NCBI GenBank assembly: GCA_021296265.1
Contig: JAGWAT010000010.1
Coordinates: 1 to 64,000, forward strand
From: Alphaproteobacteria bacterium
GTDB taxonomy: Bacteria > Pseudomonadota > Alphaproteobacteria > TMED109
DNA: 64,000 bases
Direction of reading: 5' to 3'
Shown here: positions 62,420 through 64,000 of the stretch, one piece after another
How the letters are laid out: every line of letters starts with the position of its first letter
Position numbering within the stretch: position 1 is the stretch's first letter
Translations under genes and position numbers: made by a program
Notes under the pieces: generated by a model
What the model was told of the DNA's origin: nothing
The model's input: only the letters and a program-made list of their open reading frames with translations
Databases searched by the model: none

Positions 62420-62855
62420 GACATCGCTCCAACAGGCATTCCGTGGCGTCCGTGGCCCGGCGCCGTACCAGCAGATCGGCCCGCCAGCATCGCGTATCGG
62501 GAATCCATCCGGGATTCAAGGGATTGCACGAACAGGAAGGCGCGCCCGGACCGTGCACATCAACGGCAGGCCGGCTGCACAGTGCCGCATGAACGGTCCC
62601 CACCCGGGGGCCAGGTCGTCCGGCCGGCGGGGGCTCCCACAGGTGCAGGCGGCATCTTCCTACGCAGATCCAACCATCGTAAGCGCAACTGACGCCATGG
62701 CAAGGATTCAACAGCATCGACGCGGCCCGTCGAAACGTCGAGACGCGGCCGGCCTCTTGCCGGCCGGCACCGGGGTGGCCGGGAGCGTTGCATCGGGACC
62801 CGACGCGTGAGACCATCCCCGCCCGGTCCCTGAAATCTCCGTGCGAAAGCGTGCC
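62420..62855. other. intergenic between divergent genes, no feature recognised
   Basis: This 436-base gap lies between the nsrR start and the start of the phytanoyl-CoA dioxygenase-like gene, so both promoters should lie here. No NsrR-like repeat, tRNA or known motif was recognised; the short frames look like noise. Confidence 0.4.
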
Positions 62856-63617
62856 ATGCTGACTGCCGAACAGCTCGGGCAGTACCACGAAGACGGCTAC
62901 GTGATCCCCGACTACCGTCTGCCCGAACAAGATCTGGCCGACATCCGTGGTCACCACGAACGCCTCGTCGCCCGCTACCCCGACTTCCGAAACTACTGCC
63001 CGTCCCTCCTAGCGTACGACCTGGCCTTCCTGAACTATGCAAGGAATCCGGACATCCTCGACATGGTCGAGCAGGTGCTGGGGCCGAACATCGCGCTCTG
63101 GAATTCGAGTTTCTTCGCCAAGCCCGCGCGTGACGGCTACGAGACGCCGTGGCATCAGGACGGGGAATACTGGCCGCTCCGGCCGCTGGCGACGTGCACG
63201 GTCTGGATCGCGGTCGACGCGGCGAACGCGGCGAACGGTTGCCTCCGGGTGATCCGGGGCAGCCACAAGGCGCGCAAGCTCCGTTCGCACCACACCAACG
63301 CCGATCCCGACCTGACGCTGCACCAGGAGATCGACGACGACCAGATCGATCTCGCCGAAGCAGTCAATCTCGAACTCGAGCCTGGCCAGATTTCACTGCA
63401 TGACGTCTATCTGACCCACGGCTCCAAGGCCAATCGTTCGGAGCAACCGCGTCGGGGCATGACCCTCCGCTACATGCCGACGAGCACGGTCTTCGACCGG
63501 GCCTTCGCCCGTCGCCTTGCCGACGAGAAGGGCGTGAGCGATCACACGAGTCGGACGGTATTCCTCGTCCGGGGCATCGACGAGTCGGGCGAGAACGACT
63601 TCCGGCTTCGCCAATAA
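62856..63617 (+). CDS. phytanoyl-CoA dioxygenase family protein (Fe(II)/2-oxoglutarate)
   Basis: A 253-residue non-heme iron dioxygenase of the PhyH family. The iron-binding HXD is in TPWHQDGEYWPL and the distal histidine in YLTHGSKANRS, with the 2-oxoglutarate arginine in RRGMTLRYM. The start MLTAEQLGQYHEDGYV is typical, so I take the ATG at 62856, although the GTG at 62841 is possible. Family members hydroxylate many small molecules, including ectoine, halogenated natural products and phytanoyl-CoA. There is no neighbouring operon partner to suggest the substrate. Length is normal. Confidence 0.88.
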   Translation: MLTAEQLGQYHEDGYVIPDYRLPEQDLADIRGHHERLVARYPDFRNYCPSLLAYDLAFLNYARNPDILDMVEQVLGPNIALWNSSFFAKPARDGYETPWHQDGEYWPLRPLATCTVWIAVDAANAANGCLRVIRGSHKARKLRSHHTNADPDLTLHQEIDDDQIDLAEAVNLELEPGQISLHDVYLTHGSKANRSEQPRRGMTLRYMPTSTVFDRAFARRLADEKGVSDHTSRTVFLVRGIDESGENDFRLRQ

Positions 63618-63800
63618 CCAGGTTCTGGCAGCAGTCCCTGACCGGCTTTGGTGGGCCGAATGGAGTGTTGACCGGCCAGACGGGCAGCATCCGTCGCATC
63701 CGCAATTCGACGCACGTCTGCCAGCTTCGGGACGCTCGTCCTCAGCTCGCTCGCTGATCCTCCGCCAGGTCGGATTGTCTGGACGGGGACGAAAGCGAAC

Positions 63801-64000
63801 TCACGCGGCGTGCCCCTCGATGGGCTCGACGAATACCGCATCGGTCATCCAGCAGTCCGCGTAGGGGGCTTCTGTCTGCCGGGACAGATAGAACCAGTAG
63901 GTCACGCTCGTCGTCGCGTCTGCCAGGATCACCCGTTGCCGCGCCTGCGCGCCACTCGATTCCACGGGCCCGTAGCTCGCAGCGTTGAAATCCAGCATGA
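63801..64000 (-). CDS. DUF4864 domain protein, 3' part (cut by the window edge)
   Basis: The C-terminal 65 or so residues of a protein running off the window end. It reads LDFNAASYGPVESSGAQARQ, then RVILADATTSVTYWFYLSR and PYADCWMTDAVFVEP, which is the closing part of the alphaproteobacterial DUF4864 family (YWFYLxR and CWMTxAV motifs). An ATG falls at 63998, but family proteins are longer, so the real start lies beyond the window. Function unknown. Confidence 0.72.
   Translation of the reverse strand, partial: MLDFNAASYGPVESSGAQARQRVILADATTSVTYWFYLSRQTEAPYADCWMTDAVFVEPIEGHAA

Overview
The window is about 64 kb of GC-rich bacterial DNA. Several signs point to an alphaproteobacterium, possibly near Rhodospirillales: the gene order grpE, dnaK, dnaJ, dapB; the tkt-gap-pgk-fba-thiE string; the lipid A/Kdo set (waaA, lpxK, lpxL type), which shows a Gram-negative outer membrane; DUF2244 and DUF4864 proteins; rpsU; and a nirK/nirV pair with an Rrf2 NO sensor. 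The genus cannot be fixed from sequence alone. Many genes start with TTG or GTG and overlap by four bases, so the genome is compactly organised in operons.

Layout. 0-9 kb: a helix-turn-helix protein with an internal duplication; a MATE exporter; a quinone oxidoreductase; a sterol-desaturase/NUDIX pair; the waaA-lpxK-lpxL lipid A operon (minus strand); a DUF2244 protein. 9-16 kb: a complete branched-chain-type ABC importer (two permeases, two ATPases, one binding protein) with an acyl-CoA synthetase inside the operon. 16-21 kb: an accessory stretch with a frameshifted helicase-associated-like gene, two PIN toxin-antitoxin modules, a RidA protein and two poorly coding gaps holding possible gene remnants. 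21-26 kb: a three-gene metal-chelate ABC importer, a DUF924 protein and exonuclease III. 26-38 kb: an OxyR-type regulator, a hydroxyacid dehydrogenase and the heat-shock region (hrcA, sirtuin, PIN pair, grpE, an uncharacterised duplicated-domain protein, dnaK, dnaJ, dapB). 38-48 kb: a CX5R phosphatase, tRNA-Gly, a radical SAM protein, apaG, folE, trkH, an RND efflux pump with its adaptor, and a YdcF protein. 48-55 kb: a fourth PIN module, rpsU and the sugar-phosphate operon tkt-gap-pgk-fba-thiE. 55-64 kb: a cupin, frameshifted dtd and sodium:alanine symporter genes, a flavin-type oxidase, a lipoprotein, the nirK-nirV-nsrR nitrite/NO unit, a phytanoyl-CoA dioxygenase-like gene and the 3' end of a DUF4864 gene.

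How they work together. The heat-shock genes carry two visible sigma-32-type promoters, one before grpE and one before dnaK, with the same 15-base spacer. This fits RpoH control alongside the HrcA repressor, although no CIRCE element is visible here. The duplicated-domain protein is translationally coupled to grpE and so probably belongs to the stress response. nirK has a candidate NsrR operator about 110 bases upstream, and a three-cysteine NsrR-like regulator lies just past nirV, making a plausible NO-feedback circuit.

Three genes carry single-base frameshifts. Two lie within about 430 bases of each other, so sequencing error must be excluded before calling them pseudogenes. No CRISPR array, rRNA, intact insertion sequence or prophage was seen.
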